A program made the position numbers and the translations under genes. DNA of 64,000 nt from Chloroflexota bacterium. GTDB taxonomy: Bacteria > Chloroflexota > Anaerolineae > Anaerolineales > Villigracilaceae. This document shows positions 61,409 to 64,000 of the stretch, one piece after another (the stretch's first letter is position 1; every line of letters begins with the position of its first letter). The stretch lies in NCBI GenBank assembly GCA_016235445.1, contig JACRLB010000017.1, positions 62,001 through 126,000 of the forward strand, read 5' to 3'. Under the pieces are notes generated by a model that searched no databases, was not told the origin of the DNA, and worked only from the letters and a program-made list of their open reading frames with translations.

Positions 61409-61936
61409 ATGACATCTTCCTCCCCCAAAATTTATCTTGGCGAATTGAACCACACTCCTCTTGGAGATTTGCGCCTCGCCGCCTCAAACTTTGGGCTGGT
61501 TGCCCTCGAATGGGCAGACTCTCAGCCCAGGCTGATCGCTTATCTTCTCCATCACTTGAAAGGGCAAGTGGAGGAAAACCAGAAACGAATCCAGCCCTAC
61601 GCGAAGGAAGTTGGCGAATACCTGAAAGGCAAACGCCGCGAGTTCAGCTTCGCAATTGACTGGTCCACTCTGCGGCTGTTTCAACTGAAAACCTTGAAAG
61701 CCGTTTTCGATATTCCCTACGGTGAAACCCGCACATACGCTGAAATCGCCGCCCAGATCGGGCATCCGCTTGCCTTTCGTGCGGTTGGGCGGGCGAATGC
61801 CACCAACCCCATGGCGCTCGTCATCCCCTGTCACCGCGTCATCGGCAGGGATGGCAAACTCCACGGCTACGGCGGCGGGGATGGCCTGCCCACAAAAGAA
61901 TGGCTGTTGAAGTTGGAAGGCGCGGTGATAGCGTGA
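61409..61936 (+). CDS. ogt: Methylated-DNA-protein cysteine methyltransferase
   Basis: 175 aa from ATG 61409. Active-site NPMALVIPCHRVIGRDGKLHGYGGG with Cys in PCHRV; helix-turn-helix part FDIPYGETRTYAEIAAQIG. Repairs O6-alkylguanine by suicide transfer. Its 3' end is duplicated at 63091-63180, and the GH26 gene begins in its stop codon (GTGA). Confidence 0.95.
   Translation: MTSSSPKIYLGELNHTPLGDLRLAASNFGLVALEWADSQPRLIAYLLHHLKGQVEENQKRIQPYAKEVGEYLKGKRREFSFAIDWSTLRLFQLKTLKAVFDIPYGETRTYAEIAAQIGHPLAFRAVGRANATNPMALVIPCHRVIGRDGKLHGYGGGDGLPTKEWLLKLEGAVIA
61841..61936. repeat. Direct repeat copy 1 (3' end of ogt)
   Basis: 96 bp that match 63091-63180 (90 bp) with a 6-base gap and a few changes. 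The pair flanks the GH26 gene. Confidence 0.9.
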
Positions 61937-63084
61937 AATACTTGCCCATCATTTTTTGTTTGGCGCTTACGGCTTGCATACCCGCACAGCGGCATCCTGT
62001 TGAATCTCTGCTTTCACTCCCCACGCAGGCGACGGTTTCACCAACACAAACACCAGCGCCAACAGAAACAATTCCATCTGCTGAAATTCCATTACCTCCG
62101 CCAGGAAGCTTGTACCATGGGGCCTACCCGGGCGGAATCAGCGGGAGCGAAAGCAACCTGACGATTGATGACCTGCGCTCATATGAATCAGTCTCTGGGA
62201 AAAGCGCGGCGTGGGTATTTTTCTCAGACAACTGGTTTGAAAGCCGCGCATTCCCTCTGGAAACCGTCACATGGATTCGCGAGGCGGGCGGCATTCCTTA
62301 TATTCGCTTGATGCTGCGTTCCAGTGAAGAGCAGGGAATAGCAGAGCCTGTTTATTTTCTGCAAGCAATCCTGGACGGCGAATTTGACACCGACTTGAAA
62401 AACTGGTGCGCCGAAGCGCGCAATTTTGGCACATCTATCCTGGTTGAATATGGAACTGAAGTTAACGGTAACTGGTTTTCGTGGAGCGGCGTATGGAACG
62501 GCGCAGACGAAACCGCAGGCTACGGCGACCCAAACGAAGCAGACGGCCCTGAACGTTTCCGCGATGCGTATCGTCACATCATTGATGTTTGCCAAACAGC
62601 AGGCGCGGAAAATATTACATGGGTCTTTCATCTCAACGCAGGAGATTGGCCGCAGGAAGATTGGAATCGTTTTGAAAATTATTACCCCGGCGACGATTGG
62701 ATTGACTGGATCGGCATCAGTTTTTACGGCGCGCAGACTCCGCAGGCGGAGGATTGGGAGGAATTTCGCGCCGGCATGGATCAAGTCTATCCGCGTGTGG
62801 ATGCGCTTACGAGCGGGAAACCCATCATCATTGCAGAGTTTGGCGTGACGAAGAACAATCCACTTGGCGACCAGGCAGAATGGGCGCGCGCCGCGCTGGA
62901 AGACATCACCTCCTTCCGCTGGCCGCGCGTCATTGGTTTTTCGTGGTGGAATGATATATGGCAAAACGACGATGATCCCACGCACGATACCACCATGCGC
63001 TTGCAGGATAACCCCCAACTCAGCGTTGTATTCCAGGAATTAGTGGGCGCAAATGAAATGGTACTTGGTCGTATCCATCCGTAA
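61933..63084 (+). CDS. GH26-family glycoside hydrolase lipoprotein
   Basis: 383 aa from GTG 61933. Lipobox LTAC with Cys at residue 15, then a Thr/Pro linker (about 25-55). TIM-barrel part about 58-383: HGAYPGG start, acid/base candidate Glu in EYGTEVNGNWFSW (about residue 176), and nucleophile candidate in IIIAEFGVTK (about residue 302). GH26 enzymes cut beta-mannans or related glucans; the substrate here is not certain. It should be anchored to the outer face of the membrane. The gene sits between direct repeats of the ogt 3' end, which suggests insertion. Confidence 0.85.
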   Translation: MKYLPIIFCLALTACIPAQRHPVESLLSLPTQATVSPTQTPAPTETIPSAEIPLPPPGSLYHGAYPGGISGSESNLTIDDLRSYESVSGKSAAWVFFSDNWFESRAFPLETVTWIREAGGIPYIRLMLRSSEEQGIAEPVYFLQAILDGEFDTDLKNWCAEARNFGTSILVEYGTEVNGNWFSWSGVWNGADETAGYGDPNEADGPERFRDAYRHIIDVCQTAGAENITWVFHLNAGDWPQEDWNRFENYYPGDDWIDWIGISFYGAQTPQAEDWEEFRAGMDQVYPRVDALTSGKPIIIAEFGVTKNNPLGDQAEWARAALEDITSFRWPRVIGFSWWNDIWQNDDDPTHDTTMRLQDNPQLSVVFQELVGANEMVLGRIHP

Positions 63085-63090
63085 CCTAAT

Positions 63091-63180
63091 ATCGGTAAGA
63101 ATGGCAAACTCCATGGCGGCGGAGATGGCCTGCCCGCAAAAGAATGGCTGTTGAAGTTGGAAGGCGCGGTGATAGCGTGA
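63091..63180. repeat. Direct repeat copy 2 (truncated ogt 3' end)
   Basis: Matches 61841-61936, including the GGTGATAGCGTGA end that overlaps the stop and the GTG in copy 1. Not part of any reading frame here. Confidence 0.9.
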
Positions 63181-63193
63181 TAGACTCGGCCTT

Positions 63194-63712
63194 GTGGACA
63201 TCCTATCTCAACTCTTCTGGACTTTCCTAAAAGTCAATTTACTTAGCACCTCAGGCCCCGCCTCGGTAGGGTTGCTCTATCACGAGGCCGTCGGGAGATT
63301 CGTCACCGAAGGCGAGTTTGTGCAGGCAGTCGGGCTATCCTCCGTATTGCCCGGCAGTGACGCACTGCAACTTGCCATGTACATCGGCTATGCCGCCGGC
63401 GGAGTCCCTGGCGGGCTGGTCGCGTTGACCGCTTCCATACTACCGCCCACCCTCATCATCCTCGGCGTCACCATGATCCTGCATCGCCTGCGCCGCGAGG
63501 CTTGGGTGGCTAACTTCGTCGAGGGACTTGCCCCCGCCATTTCCATCCTCATGGTATTCACCGCATGGAAAATATTCGAAAAAGGCGGCGAAACCAGTTG
63601 GGTCGGCTGGGCGCTTGGCATTGCCAGCCTTGCCGCCATGTGGTTCAAAATACCGGAGCGGCTGGTCATCGTCATTGCGGGCATTTTTGGGGTTATTTTT
63701 CTTTCATCATGA
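63194..63712 (+). CDS. Chromate transporter, short form (first half)
   Basis: 172 aa from GTG 63194. Half-size ChrA: FLKVNLLSTSGPASVGLLYHEAV, VLPGSDALQLAMYIGYAAGGVPGG and LPPTLIILGVTMILHRLRR. Paired short ChrA proteins form an antiporter-like dimer in the membrane. It overlaps the next gene by ATGA. Confidence 0.88.
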   Translation: MDILSQLFWTFLKVNLLSTSGPASVGLLYHEAVGRFVTEGEFVQAVGLSSVLPGSDALQLAMYIGYAAGGVPGGLVALTASILPPTLIILGVTMILHRLRREAWVANFVEGLAPAISILMVFTAWKIFEKGGETSWVGWALGIASLAAMWFKIPERLVIVIAGIFGVIFLSS

Positions 63713-64000
63713 ATCAATCAAAATTCGCCGTCTGGCTGCGTCTCTTGTGGATGTTTCTAAAAGTAAACCTGCTTTCACCTTCCGGCCCCGCCTCGGTTGG
63801 GTTGTTATATAAAGAAGCGGTTGGCAAAATCATGAGCGAGGAACGATTCGTCGAAGCAGTTGGCTTCTCGAACGTCCTGCCTGGAAGCGAAGCCTTGAAA
63901 CTTGCCATGTTCGTCGGCTATGCCGCGGGCGGAGTCCCTGGCGTGTTCACCGCCCTGCTTGGCGCAGTCCTCCCGCCCACGCTGATGATGTTTATCGTAG
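63709..64000 (+). CDS. Chromate transporter, short form (second half, cut by window end)
   Basis: 97 codons visible from ATG 63709: FLKVNLLSPSGPASVGLLYKEAVG, NVLPGSEALKLAMFVGYAAGGVPG, VLPPTLMMF. Clear paralogue of the previous gene. The 3' end is outside the window. Confidence 0.85.
   Translation, partial: MNQSKFAVWLRLLWMFLKVNLLSPSGPASVGLLYKEAVGKIMSEERFVEAVGFSNVLPGSEALKLAMFVGYAAGGVPGVFTALLGAVLPPTLMMFIV

Overview
The window looks like a chromosomal segment of a mid-to-high GC, non-photosynthetic Chloroflexota bacterium, most likely class Anaerolineae. That assignment is an inference from gene content and style: many c-type multiheme cytochromes, MSP/ABC systems with Thr/Pro/Glu-rich lipoprotein linkers, an NrfD-type quinol module, a GH26 lipoprotein, and very dense small palindromic and heptanucleotide repeats between genes. 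No rRNA, tRNA, CRISPR array or intact insertion sequence was found.

Layout. (1) 15-806 is an AT-rich secreted protein of unknown function. (2) 984-19550 is a long + strand surface-polysaccharide locus: a winged-helix regulator with its own operator, sugar epimerases/dehydratases/reductases, a Wzm/Wzt exporter, glycosyltransferases, a methyltransferase, a NeuB-type synthase, a cytidylyltransferase of the SpsF type, an AAC(3)-fold acetyltransferase and a DUF4910 zinc hydrolase-like protein. A Phd/VapC-type toxin-antitoxin pair sits inside it, and a decayed DUF3800 gene. (3) 19969-23305 holds an aminotransferase V protein, a UspA protein and a C39-peptidase/TPR protein. (4) 23870-27048 is a small redox cluster: PepSY-like secreted protein with an Asp-rich tail, Gly/Asn-rich membrane protein, ApbE flavin transferase and a ferric-reductase-like membrane haem protein. 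(5) 27168-37585 has dnaK, an AI-2E-type permease, two tandem GT-C-like membrane proteins, a holin-like membrane protein, a GNAT acetyltransferase and an AP2-domain protein, with much repeat DNA. (6) 37980-45408 carries two converging electron-transfer operons: + strand small membrane proteins, octahaem cytochrome, four-cluster ferredoxin and NrfD; - strand nonahaem cytochrome, cytochrome b and a NapC-anchored multihaem cytochrome. (7) 45682-54534 carries SbcD-like nuclease, MobA, AmrS, an oligopeptide-type ABC transporter, rhomboid protease, guanylate kinase and an FmdB-like zinc ribbon. (8) 55217-57427 is a decahaem lipoprotein built from two pentahaem repeats, with a CRP/FNR-like site upstream. 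(9) 57515-64000 has housekeeping genes, then ogt, a GH26 lipoprotein flanked by a duplicated piece of ogt, and two half-size chromate transporter genes, the second cut by the window end.

How the parts work together. The first third makes and exports a surface glycan that probably contains a modified amino sugar or nonulosonic acid. The middle is respiratory: NrfD/FeS and cytochrome b modules would take electrons from quinol (or return them) and pass them to at least 36 candidate c-haems on periplasmic or cell-surface proteins, which fits exchange of electrons with extracellular partners or long-range electron transfer. The most unusual property of the window is its repeat ecology: palindromic elements that supply the stop codons of several genes, heptanucleotide repeats in and between polysaccharide genes, and a 21-22 bp periodic array of DnaA-box-like sequences.
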